Assembly (NCBI GenBank): GCA_003168375.1 | Contig: PMSI01000006.1 | Coordinates: 1 to 48,956, forward strand | Length of the DNA: 48,956 nt | Source of the DNA: Vulcanimicrobiota bacterium | Lineage (GTDB): Bacteria; Vulcanimicrobiota; Vulcanimicrobiia; Vulcanimicrobiales; Vulcanimicrobiaceae | Direction: 5' to 3' | Shown here: positions 41,180 through 48,956 of the stretch, piece by piece | Position numbering within the stretch: position 1 is the first letter of the stretch | How the letters are laid out: every line of letters begins with the position of its first letter | Notes under the pieces: model-generated | The model's database searches: none | What the model saw: the letters and a program-made list of their open reading frames with translations, nothing else | What the model was told of the DNA's origin: nothing | Program-made: the position numbers and the translations under genes

Positions 41180-42169
41180 TCACCGAAGCGAGGCGAGCCG
41201 CGAGGCCAGGTCGGCCGTCAGGAGCTCGATCATCGAGCGGGGGTCGTCGATCCGTCCGATGACGACGGCCTCGAAGCCCCGGACGGCCGATTCGTACCCG
41301 TAGCGGGCACGCCGTTCGCCGATGCGGCGCGCGATGGGCCGCAGCGTGCGCTCGCGCCAGCGGTCCCTCGGCGGGATGGCCCCTCCGCCGGGGCGTGCCA
41401 GCTCCCAGATCAGGGCGAACTCCCTGGCGAGCGCGCTCGCAAGCGGTACCGCCGCCCCGCGCGGGTCGTTTGCAAAGAGTTCGAACGCGATCGCCAGCGC
41501 CTCGTCGGGGCGGCCCTCCACGACGGCCGCGGCGTACTGCCAGGCCTTGGGGTCCTCGACGCTGAGGCTCTCGCGCTCCAGGTCGGCCACCGTGATGGTC
41601 CGGCCGAGCAGCGCCAGTTTTTCGAGGTCGTTGCGGATGGAGCCGACGTCGGCGTCGCTCTCGGCTAGGATCGTGACTACCCGCGGCTGAGCTTTCGCGC
41701 TCAGTGCTTCCAGGGTCTCGCGCACGAAGCGCTCGCGCACGTCGGCGTTCGGGGTCGTGTCGATGCGCAGCGCTTTGCGGCCCGCCAGCTGGCCGTACGG
41801 CTCGGGCTTCGTTTTCTTCGCCGGCGGGAAGAGGTCTTCGAGCACCAGCGTGTTCCCGTCCGGAACGCTTTCCGCGACGGCCCAAAGATCGCGCCGCGGC
41901 TGCGCCCGCAAGCGATGGCAGTTGCGGACGACGACGACGCGCCGCTCCGCCAGGAACGGCATAGCGTTGACGGCGTCGCCGGCGGCGCGGCCGATCGCGT
42001 CGCTCTCCGGTCCGTCGAAGACGTCGCAGTTCAGGGCGCGCATGTCTTCCGGGAGCAGCCGATCGAGGACGGCGTCGAGCGCGCGCTGCGCCAGGATCGG
42101 ATCTTCGCCCTCGATGACCACCAGGCCGTCGATCTTCGGGCTCTTGTCGAGGAAGTCGTAGAACTTCAC
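41180..42169 (-). CDS. holA: DNA polymerase III subunit delta
   Basis: Clamp-loader subunit that opens the sliding clamp. The 329-residue protein follows HolA: an opening LVVIEGEDPILAQRALDAVL, the clamp-binding region with AMPFLAERRVVVVRNCHRL, the linker VVTILAESDADVGSIRNDLEKLALL, and a helical C-terminal collar domain. As usual for delta it lacks a working Walker A. Its start overlaps the mtnA stop by 4 bases. The 115 bases between its stop and the lipoprotein start hold nothing I can call. Confidence 0.9.
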   Translation of the reverse strand: MKFYDFLDKSPKIDGLVVIEGEDPILAQRALDAVLDRLLPEDMRALNCDVFDGPESDAIGRAAGDAVNAMPFLAERRVVVVRNCHRLRAQPRRDLWAVAESVPDGNTLVLEDLFPPAKKTKPEPYGQLAGRKALRIDTTPNADVRERFVRETLEALSAKAQPRVVTILAESDADVGSIRNDLEKLALLGRTITVADLERESLSVEDPKAWQYAAAVVEGRPDEALAIAFELFANDPRGAAVPLASALAREFALIWELARPGGGAIPPRDRWRERTLRPIARRIGERRARYGYESAVRGFEAVVIGRIDDPRSMIELLTADLASRLASLR

Positions 42170-43155
42170 GCGACGGGCAACGGGATTCGCGGGCGGTGCT
42201 CGAGATCGGCGATCGCGTCCGCGTAGGGCGGAGCGAGCACGCCGTACTCGGTGATGAACCCGGTGACCAATCGGCCGGGCGTGACGTCGAAGGCGGGGTT
42301 GAAGACCGCATCGTCGGGCGCGATCCGCACCTCGTCGGGCGAGCGCTCTTCGATCGGGATGCCGGCGCCGGATTCGAGCGTGAAGTCGAACGTCGACCGC
42401 GGCGCGGCGACGTAGAACGGAATCCCGTGATGGGCGGCGGCGATCGCGACGCCGTAGGTACCGATCTTGTTGGCGGTGTCGCCGTTGCGCGCGATGCGGT
42501 CGGCGCCGACCACGACGGCGCGAATCGACTTGCGCTGCATCGTGATCGCCGCCGCCGAGTCGACGATCAGCGTGCAGGGCACGCCACCTTCGTGCAGCTC
42601 GAACATCGTCAGCCGCGCGCCTTGGAGCAGCGGACGGGTCTCGTCGACGAAGACGTGCAGCGCCTTTCCGGCGCGGTGCGCGGCGATGAAACAGCCGAGC
42701 GCGGTGCCGTCACCGCCGGTCGCGATCGGCCCGGTGTTGCAATGCGTGAGGACGTTACCGCTCGGCGGAAACAGCTCGACGGAGGCGTCGGCGATGCGCC
42801 GGTCGACGTCGCGCTGCTCTTCGTGGATGCGGCTCGCTTCGGTGAGCTCGTCGCCGGTTGGGACCGCCAGCACGCGGTCGACCGCCCAGGCCAGATTCAC
42901 TGCGGTCGGGCGCGCAGCACGAATCCGCGCGGCTGCGGCTTCGTAGCCTGCTCGATCGCCCGCGTGGATGCGCGCGGCGAGCGCGACGCCGTACGCGCCG
43001 AAGATCCCGATCGCCGGCGCACCGCGCACGGCGAGCGTGCGAATCGCTTCGACGACATCATCGACGGTCGTCGCACGCTCGCGCGAAACGGCTCGCGGCA
43101 ACGCCCGCTGATCGAGAAAACCGACGGCGTCGCCATCGTACCAGACCGAATCCAC
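42166..43155 (-). CDS. mtnA: S-methyl-5-thioribose-1-phosphate isomerase
   Basis: Methionine-salvage enzyme that isomerises MTR-1-P to MTRu-1-P. The 329-residue protein matches the eIF2B-like MtnA fold: IRTLAVRGAPAIGIFGAYG near the N-terminus, the catalytic Cys in NVLTHCNTGPIATGG, and the Asp in VVVGADRIARNGDTANKIGT. No other salvage gene (mtnK, mtnB, mtnC) is nearby. It is coupled to holA by an ATGA overlap and lies 35 bases after the zinc-ribbon gene stop. Confidence 0.93.
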   Translation of the reverse strand: MDSVWYDGDAVGFLDQRALPRAVSRERATTVDDVVEAIRTLAVRGAPAIGIFGAYGVALAARIHAGDRAGYEAAAARIRAARPTAVNLAWAVDRVLAVPTGDELTEASRIHEEQRDVDRRIADASVELFPPSGNVLTHCNTGPIATGGDGTALGCFIAAHRAGKALHVFVDETRPLLQGARLTMFELHEGGVPCTLIVDSAAAITMQRKSIRAVVVGADRIARNGDTANKIGTYGVAIAAAHHGIPFYVAAPRSTFDFTLESGAGIPIEERSPDEVRIAPDDAVFNPAFDVTPGRLVTGFITEYGVLAPPYADAIADLEHRPRIPLPVA

Positions 43156-43190
43156 TTCCGGCGGATTCGGCGGAGGTCAGTGAACTACTG

Positions 43191-43505
43191 TCAGGCCCGC
43201 ACGGCGTTCATCGCCGTGTAGCAGCCCCGGCAATAGACCGGCCGATCGCCCCTCGGCTTGAACGGCACTGTCGTCTCGGTGTTGCATTGCGCGCACACCG
43301 CATCGAACATCTCGCGCAGACCCGCGGTCGAAGAGGGTGCTTGGCCGAGGCCGCTCGACCGCTGCGTCTTCCGCACGGTGCGGCAGTCGCGGCAGCGCTG
43401 CGGCTCGTTCTCGAACCCCTTCTCCGCGTAGAACATCTGGTCGCGGACCGAGAAATCGAACGAATTCCCGCAGTCTTTGCAAATTAGGACTTTGTTTTCG
43501 TACAC
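43191..43505 (-). CDS. Zinc-ribbon protein, CxxC type
   Basis: A 104-residue protein with three CxxC-type knuckles. LICKDCGNSFDFSVRDQMFY and RCRDCRTVRK form the first ribbon of the kind seen in CxxC-x17-CxxC proteins. AVCAQCNTETTVPF and VYCRGCYTAM form a second. This pair of ribbons recurs in small proteins of unknown function, possibly binding RNA or protein. GTG 43505 is chosen because upstream residues are low-complexity Arg/Pro and the ribbon begins directly after it. The start is divergent from the TonB-like gene. Confidence 0.72.
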   Translation of the reverse strand: MYENKVLICKDCGNSFDFSVRDQMFYAEKGFENEPQRCRDCRTVRKTQRSSGLGQAPSSTAGLREMFDAVCAQCNTETTVPFKPRGDRPVYCRGCYTAMNAVRA

Positions 43506-43681
43506 CGACGCTTGGCCGGGCGGCGAAGCCCCCCGACCCCCCTGGAAGCGGATGGCAAACACGGCGCCGACCGATATCGGAGGCGCCGTACGGGGGAGTA
43601 TACGGTAGCCGGCTCCTCTTGGCAATCCTGGCCCAAGGCAGCCGCAGGAACGGTCGCCGGCCCGCCGCAAAGGCGGCGCTC

Positions 43682-44488
43682 ATGCGGGTGGTGTTGCTCC
43701 TGAGCCTCGTCCTCATGTGCGCCGGCGCGGCGCCGGCTTCGCCCCCGGCTGCCGAACCGTCACCCGGGCCGAGCGCCGCGCCGATGCCGGGCTGGTGCCC
43801 GCTTCGAGCGAACGTAAGCGCAGTCGGCAGAACACACGAGCGCTACGTCATTCGCCTGACATCGTTCGGGACCGGGCGCGCTTCGGGGACGATTGCGCTC
43901 TGGGCGGGCGAGGCGCGGTACGACATTTCGTTCCGCGACGCCGTCGCGATGGACACGCGAGAGCGGGTCGCCCAAGGGACACCGATCGTCGTGCGCTTCG
44001 CGTCTCCGGTCGCGCTCGACGGCGCCGCAGTGACCTCGCTGATCGAAAATGATGCGGATCGGCGTTGTGATCCTTTGTTCTCACCGTGGGTGCCCGGTCA
44101 GCCGCTGGGGCCCGACCGCCGAACGTCGGCAGAACGACGTGCCGCCGACGAGTACATTGAGCGCGCCGTGACGCTGCCGGCCCTGGACGCGCCGAACCCG
44201 ATCTCCGATCCACGGCCTTGCACTGCCCGAGATCGTACCGCGCGAACGGTCGCTGCGACGCAGCCGGAACTGCCGTCGTTCGGACCACAAACCGGATACG
44301 TCGACGTGCTGGTCGTCCTGGACACGGCCGATCACGTTACAAGCGTGCGCGTCGAACGCTCCAGCGGTACGCGCAGCATGGAAAGCGCCGCGCTCGCAGC
44401 GGCCGGCATGTCGAAATTCGCTGGCGCAACGTTTCGCTGCCGCCCTATCATCGGCGCCTATCGCTTCAGCGTGGAGTTCGGACCTTGA
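43682..44488 (+). CDS. Exported protein with TonB-like C-terminal domain
   Basis: A 268-residue exported protein. The signal peptide (VVLLLSLVLMCAGAAPA) is followed by a short Pro-rich stretch, a beta domain with Cys residues, and a C-terminal domain with the TonB_C pattern GYVDVLVVLDTADHVTSVRV then RSMESAALAAAGMSKFAGAT. Real TonB is anchored by an uncleaved N-terminal helix and has a long Pro/Lys linker, which is missing here, so this is a TonB-domain protein, not a proven energy transducer. The domain implies an outer membrane. Confidence 0.62.
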   Translation: MRVVLLLSLVLMCAGAAPASPPAAEPSPGPSAAPMPGWCPLRANVSAVGRTHERYVIRLTSFGTGRASGTIALWAGEARYDISFRDAVAMDTRERVAQGTPIVVRFASPVALDGAAVTSLIENDADRRCDPLFSPWVPGQPLGPDRRTSAERRAADEYIERAVTLPALDAPNPISDPRPCTARDRTARTVAATQPELPSFGPQTGYVDVLVVLDTADHVTSVRVERSSGTRSMESAALAAAGMSKFAGATFRCRPIIGAYRFSVEFGP

Positions 44489-44566
44489 TCAGATTGAGAG
44501 CACGGCCGCCTTCCGCTGCAAGCCGGGTCCGAGCGGCCATATCTTCACGATCTCGTACGGTGGTGC

Positions 44567-45066
44567 TTAGCGAAACCCGACCCGAGTCGTCTCGCGCTTC
44601 GGCTCGATGACGGCCACGGTTGCCGCGGCTACCGCGGCTTCATAACCCTTGTCGCCGCGCGCGGGGTCGGCGCGCTCTTCCGCTTGCGCGCGGTTCTCGG
44701 TGGTGAGGACGCCGAAGCCGATCGGGACGCCGCTCCCGAGCTGCACGTCCATGATGCCGCGCGCGCACTCGCCGGCGACGTAGTCGAAGTGCGGCGTGTC
44801 GCCGCGGATCACGACGCCGAGTGCGACGACGCCGTCGATCTTGCTGCCGGTGATCAGGCGCCGCGCGGCGATCGGCAGCTCGAAGCATCCCGGCACGTGT
44901 ACGACCTCGACCGCATCATCGGCGACACCGCAGTCGCGCAGCCCGCGGCGCGCGCCGTCCTCGAGCTGCGCCGCGAGGTCGGCGTAGAAATCGGCGACGA
45001 CGATCGCAAACGACTTCCCGGTCGCGTCCGGCAGCGTGGGCTTCTTCGCGGTTTTCTTAGCCGTCT

Positions 45067-45070
<4 letters not shown>
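44567..45070 (-). CDS. ribH: 6,7-dimethyl-8-ribityllumazine synthase
   Basis: Penultimate step of riboflavin synthesis, joining the pyrimidine and DHBP. The 167-residue protein has the family segments FAIVVADFYADLAAQL, VHVPGCFELPIAARRL, ALGVVIRGDTPHFDYV and VPIGFGVLTTENRAQAEERA with the catalytic His. A Lys/Ala-rich N-terminal extension (TAKKTAKKP) precedes the domain. Its ATG overlaps the ribBA stop by 4 bases, so the two are coupled. The 78 bases downstream to the TonB-like gene hold nothing I can call. Confidence 0.95.
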
Positions 45071-46485
<1,415 letters not shown>

Positions 46486-46508
46486 ACCCCTGAGACTCGC
46501 CGATCGGG

Positions 46509-46542
46509 TTGACAGTTGTCAGGACGATATACTTGGCGCACC
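46509..46542 (+). repeat. Left inverted repeat of the IS1595-type element
   Basis: Begins TTGACAGTTGTCAGG and continues through GATATACTTG to GCACC. It pairs with the inverted copy at 48749-48782. A stem GTGCC/GGCAC (46548-46565) follows in the transposase leader and is also partly kept in the second copy at 48809-48824. Confidence 0.7.
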
Positions 46543-46587
46543 AGGGAGTGCCACCCAGCAGGCACACCCGGCCCGTACCCTTGGAGT

Positions 46588-47628
46588 ATGGACCGGACGC
46601 CCCGCACCTTGCTCGAAGCCGTGACCTACTTTGCCGACCCGGATCGCGCCCACGCCTACGCCGTGAAATGGCGCTGGCCCAACGGCGTTGCCTGCCCCCG
46701 GAACGGCTGCGGATCGGCGTCCGTGCAGTTCATCGCGACCCGCAAGAAATGGCGCTGCAAGGAGTGCAAACGGCAGTTCTCGGTCCGCGTCGGCACCATC
46801 TTTGAAGATTCGCCGATCTCGTTCTCCAAGTGGCTCCCGGCCTTCTGGCTTCTCGCGAACACGAAGAACGGAACGTCCTCGCACGAGCTTGGTCGCGCGC
46901 TCGGCGTGACGCAGAAAACCGCGTGGTTCATGTTCCACCGCATCCGTCTCGCGATGAAAGCGGAATCGCTCATGCCGCTCGCCGGTGAGGTCGAAGCGGA
47001 CGAGACCTTCGTCGGTGGTGTCTCCCGCACGTCCTGGAAGGCCCGAAGCGGCTTCGTCAAACTGCCGCACGGCCCAGCGACCGGTAAGGCCACTGTGTTC
47101 GGCATGGTGCAGCGTGGCAAGGACGGGAAGCCCTCTCAGGCCCGCGCGATGGTCGTCCCGAATCACAAGGCGTCCTCGCTGATCCCGAAGATTTACGCGA
47201 ACGTCGTGACCGGATCGACGCTCTACACCGACGCCCTGCGCTCCTACCGGCAAACGGACCGCGATTTCGTCCACGAGTTTATCGACCATAGCTTGGCCTA
47301 CGTCGAGGGTCGCGTTCACACCAACACCATCGAGAATTTCTGGTCGTGCGTGAAGCGCACTCTGCACGGGACGTATATCGCCGTTCGCCCGTTCCACCTT
47401 GACGCGTACCTTGACGAGCAGGTGTTCCGCTTCAACGCCCGCGAGGACGACGACGCGGGCCGGTTCGTCGCAACGCTCAAGGGCGCGGACGGGAAGCGCG
47501 TGACGTACAAGGCGCTGACGGCCTCGCATCCCCGGTGGCGGCTGCGTCCCGGCCGCGTTGCCCGTGCGGCTGCGCGACGTGCCGCGACGAACCAAGAACC
47601 GATCGCGGGCAAGAGCGACCGCATCTAG
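46588..47628 (+). CDS. IS1595-family (ISXO2-like) transposase
   Basis: A 346-residue transposase. The N-terminal zinc ribbon is CPRNGCGSASVQF then WRCKECKRQFS. The DDE-type core follows with GEVEADETFVGG (first Asp), STLYTDALRSY (second Asp) and VHTNTIENFWSCVKRTL (the Asn/Glu region), as in ISXO2-like members. ATG 46588 is chosen because the same start, TTGGAGxATG, is kept in the second copy at 48848. A GGAG lies 4 bases before it. The frame is intact, so the element may be active. Confidence 0.9.
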   Translation: MDRTPRTLLEAVTYFADPDRAHAYAVKWRWPNGVACPRNGCGSASVQFIATRKKWRCKECKRQFSVRVGTIFEDSPISFSKWLPAFWLLANTKNGTSSHELGRALGVTQKTAWFMFHRIRLAMKAESLMPLAGEVEADETFVGGVSRTSWKARSGFVKLPHGPATGKATVFGMVQRGKDGKPSQARAMVVPNHKASSLIPKIYANVVTGSTLYTDALRSYRQTDRDFVHEFIDHSLAYVEGRVHTNTIENFWSCVKRTLHGTYIAVRPFHLDAYLDEQVFRFNAREDDDAGRFVATLKGADGKRVTYKALTASHPRWRLRPGRVARAAARRAATNQEPIAGKSDRI

Positions 47629-47810
47629 TCCTCGTCCACGAGCGCGGGGCCTTTGGCGGGCGGAGGTCCAAGGGTTTCGTCAACGATCTCCCCAGCGCGC
47701 TCCTCGACTTTTTTCAGGTCGTCTTTGGTGACGCGGAAAATCTTGCGTCCGAAATCCTCGAAGCGCTCCATCGCGGTTTCAGGATCGTGCTCGTCGTCGC
47801 TATTTGTCAT
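47625..47810 (-). CDS. Small acidic passenger protein
   Basis: A 61-residue acidic protein, mostly one amphipathic helix (FEDFGRKIFRVTKDDLKKVE then ERAGEIVDETLG). I recognise no named family, but small proteins of this shape (F..(L/I)xxVxKxE) are often annotated beside transposases. Its stop overlaps the transposase stop by 4 bases in opposite orientation. Its start overlaps the next gene's end by 11 bases. A regulatory or partner role for the neighbour is only a guess. Confidence 0.5.
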   Translation of the reverse strand: MTNSDDEHDPETAMERFEDFGRKIFRVTKDDLKKVEERAGEIVDETLGPPPAKGPALVDED

Positions 47811-48696
47811 CTATTTCCAGCGCCTCGTTAAGCAGCATATCACGAATCTTGTCTTTCATATCGCGAAGGCCTTGGAGGCCTTCATCGAGGCTCGACTGAC
47901 CACGAACATCACGAGCCAAAGCCTCATCCGTCAGCCCTGGATACACTAAGCCGAATCGCTGCTTTGCGTCCGTCGCTAGGCGAACGAGGTCCGGGCGAAA
48001 ATCGCGTGCAAAGGCCGTTGCGTTTTCTTCGGCAATCCTAGCAATATCGCGTAGTTCTTGATCCCTGTCGCCAACTTGGACTTCCTCCATATCGTCTTTG
48101 AAGGATTGCAGTCGCGTCGTAAGCGCGGCAACGCTACGAAGCAGGTTAACCAACGGAGTGAGACGGCCCAACCGCTCGCGGTACGCGTCGCGCTCTTGTG
48201 CTAGTGTCTGTGCCGTCGTCCTGGGCACCATCGTCTCGGCTATGCTACGATGCAAGTCGCGCAATTCGGCCTGCGCATGGTCGCGCTGGCTCGCAACGAC
48301 TTGCACCGCCTGTGTAAGTCCGTCGCGCTCTACTCTCATCTCGTATCGCGCAGCGTTGGCCTGATAGGCTTCGTCGGTGAGCCGCGTGACTTTCGCCTTT
48401 AGTTCATTTGTCTCATCACTCTGCAGCGGAGGAACGGAACCATTAGCACTCACCGGCTTTCTTCCGCGTGGCCAAATCACCCATGTTGTCAGGACAATAG
48501 CAGCGAGCGCCATAATCCAGAGCTGTGTAGGTTCAGAGATAAACAACCGACCCAGAGCGGTAATGTCATGTCCAGACGATTGCGCGGCGCTTAGTCCGGC
48601 GCTCACGAAATGAGCCACTATGCCGCCACCGAGCCATCCGCCAAACGCGATGAGCGCGGCGCGGACTCGCTCTGGGAGGGCGCCGTTTCTAACCAT
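47800..48696 (-). CDS. Membrane-anchored coiled-coil passenger protein
   Basis: A 298-residue protein with two N-terminal membrane helices (ALIAFGGWLGGGIVAHFV and LWIMALAAIVLTTWVIW). A long heptad-rich helical region follows (ELKAKVTRLTDEAYQANA through QERDAYRERLGRL), then a charged C-terminal domain. I recognise no family. The topology suits an inner-membrane sensor or scaffold. ATG 48696 has AAGGG 9 bases upstream; GTG 48705 does not. Its G+C is lower than the core genome. It lies inside the transposon with the small acidic gene, and the two overlap by 11 bases. Confidence 0.6.
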   Translation of the reverse strand: MVRNGALPERVRAALIAFGGWLGGGIVAHFVSAGLSAAQSSGHDITALGRLFISEPTQLWIMALAAIVLTTWVIWPRGRKPVSANGSVPPLQSDETNELKAKVTRLTDEAYQANAARYEMRVERDGLTQAVQVVASQRDHAQAELRDLHRSIAETMVPRTTAQTLAQERDAYRERLGRLTPLVNLLRSVAALTTRLQSFKDDMEEVQVGDRDQELRDIARIAEENATAFARDFRPDLVRLATDAKQRFGLVYPGLTDEALARDVRGQSSLDEGLQGLRDMKDKIRDMLLNEALEIDDK

Positions 48697-48748
48697 GTCT
48701 CGCACCCTTGGCGCGGCGTGGGACCCGGCCTGCCTCGGTTATATTGCT

Positions 48749-48782
48749 GGTGCTTCAACTATATCACCTTGACAACTGTCAA
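48749..48782 (-). repeat. Right inverted repeat, shared with the next copy
   Basis: Inverted counterpart of 46509-46542. Its outer 14 bases, TTGACAACTGTCAA (48769-48782), are a near-perfect palindrome and also form the left end of the second copy. Confidence 0.7.
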
Positions 48783-48952
48783 GATAATATACTTGACGCC
48801 CCGCAAAATGCCACCCTGTGGGCACAGCCCGAGTATACGCTTGGAGCATGGATCGGACGCCCGCCACTCTGCTCGAAGCCGTTATCTACTTTGCCGACCC
48901 GGATCGCGCTCACGCCTATGCCGTGAAGGCCCGTTTGTTAGCGCCGGAGTAA
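48769..48952 (+). mobile_element. Second, truncated copy of the IS1595-type element
   Basis: From 48769 the sequence again follows the left end, leader and start of the transposase at 46509-46660, with about three quarters of bases shared. It ends after about 27 codons near 48927, where similarity stops. The leader hairpin and the TTGGAGxATG start are kept. Confidence 0.75.
48848..48952 (+). pseudogene. Truncated ISXO2-like transposase
   Basis: ATG 48848 opens MDRTPATLLEAVIYFADPDR and continues to AYAVK, matching the first 27 residues of the 46588 transposase with two changes. It then diverges and stops at TAA 48950. The zinc ribbon and catalytic core are gone, so this is non-functional. The break lies just before another insertion-sequence end at 48936. 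Confidence 0.85.
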
Positions 48953-48956
48953 AACT
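48936..48956. repeat. Insertion-sequence end at right edge of window
   Basis: TGTTAGCGCCGGAGTAAAAC, then T at the last base, matches the reverse complement of the window's first 22 bases at 17 of 21 positions. It is probably the outer end of an element that interrupted the second transposase copy and continues past the window. Confidence 0.5.

Larger units (their letters stand above)
46509..48782 (+). mobile_element. IS1595-type element with two passenger genes
   Basis: The element spans 2274 bases and is bounded by 34-base inverted repeats (46509-46542 and 48749-48782, 28 of 34 identical). The outer 13 bases are identical at both ends and nearly palindromic (TTGACA, two bases, TGTCA). It carries an ISXO2-type transposase on the plus strand and two minus-strand passenger genes. 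No matching 8-base target duplication is seen outside the repeats (CGATCGGG versus GATAATAT), perhaps because a second copy abuts on the right. Confidence 0.7.

Noticed and set aside
46486-46508. FMN riboswitch upstream of ribBA
   Set aside because: Only 23 bases separate the start codon from the transposon end; the aptamer needs over 100 bases and its conserved helices are absent.
48769-48796. Standard promoter from TTGACA and TATACT in the transposon end
   Set aside because: The spacer is only 13 bases, too short for a normal sigma-70 promoter; the motif is better explained as the inverted-repeat terminus.

Overview
The window is about 49 kb of GC-rich (roughly two thirds G+C), densely packed bacterial DNA. 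Genes often overlap by 4 bases, and GTG or TTG starts are common. A TonB-type periplasmic protein and lipobox proteins suggest a diderm. A perfect Gram-positive-type LexA box (CGAACATATGTTCG) and a [4Fe-4S] PurF fit a Terrabacteria-side lineage. Candidatus Eremiobacterota (WPS-2) or a relative is my best guess, at low confidence and on general character only. Both outermost ends carry related inverted sequences starting TGTTA(A/G)CGCCGG, so the window looks like a contig broken at two insertion-sequence copies.

Layout. 1-2627: right-hand part of an integrated island (degraded reading frame, Sll1717-type P-loop ATPase, serine-recombinase stub) ending in a tRNA 3' fragment. 2628-3067: a small DUF7336 gene between short repeats and terminators. 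3106-9512: housekeeping genes (VIT1-like transporter, thrS, MFS transporter, AlkZ-like protein, tsaD, GNAT). 9505-15487: DsbA-like thioredoxin, a GNAT-PurN fusion, purM, pepA, a small SFPASDPP protein, purF. 15523-19106: Bax-inhibitor-1 protein, a polytopic membrane protein, a MazF toxin-antitoxin pair, and a radical SAM gene with a LexA box against its start codon. 19140-26541: tandem retropepsin-like protein, purD, secreted HAF-repeat and HD proteins, acyl-CoA ligase, metallo-beta-lactamase-fold hydrolase. 38233 down to 26558 (minus strand): a ten-gene purine operon in the order purB, purC-purE fusion, purL, purQ, tandem PurS-like, purP, a secreted unknown, a divergent second purP, Uma2, guaA. 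38352-44488: prepilin-like protein, DUF4397-like lipoprotein, holA, mtnA, zinc-ribbon protein, TonB-like protein. 45067-46485 with ribH: riboflavin genes, including an HTH-RibBA fusion. 46509-48782: an IS1595-type element with two passenger genes, followed by the start of a second, truncated copy.

How it works together. Nearly all of de novo IMP synthesis plus GMP synthetase is encoded here, spread over four minus-strand loci. No PurH is seen. The AICAR formylation step appears to be covered by an archaeal-type, formate-using PurP with a degenerate PurP paralogue beside it. IMP cyclohydrolase (PurH C-terminal domain or PurO) is not in the window. Several pathway enzymes have unusual architectures: GNAT fused to PurN, PurC fused to a degenerate PurE, and a PurS-like protein that looks like a fused pair. 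The riboflavin genes add a DNA-binding domain fused to RibBA, with a transposon inserted 23 bases upstream of its start.
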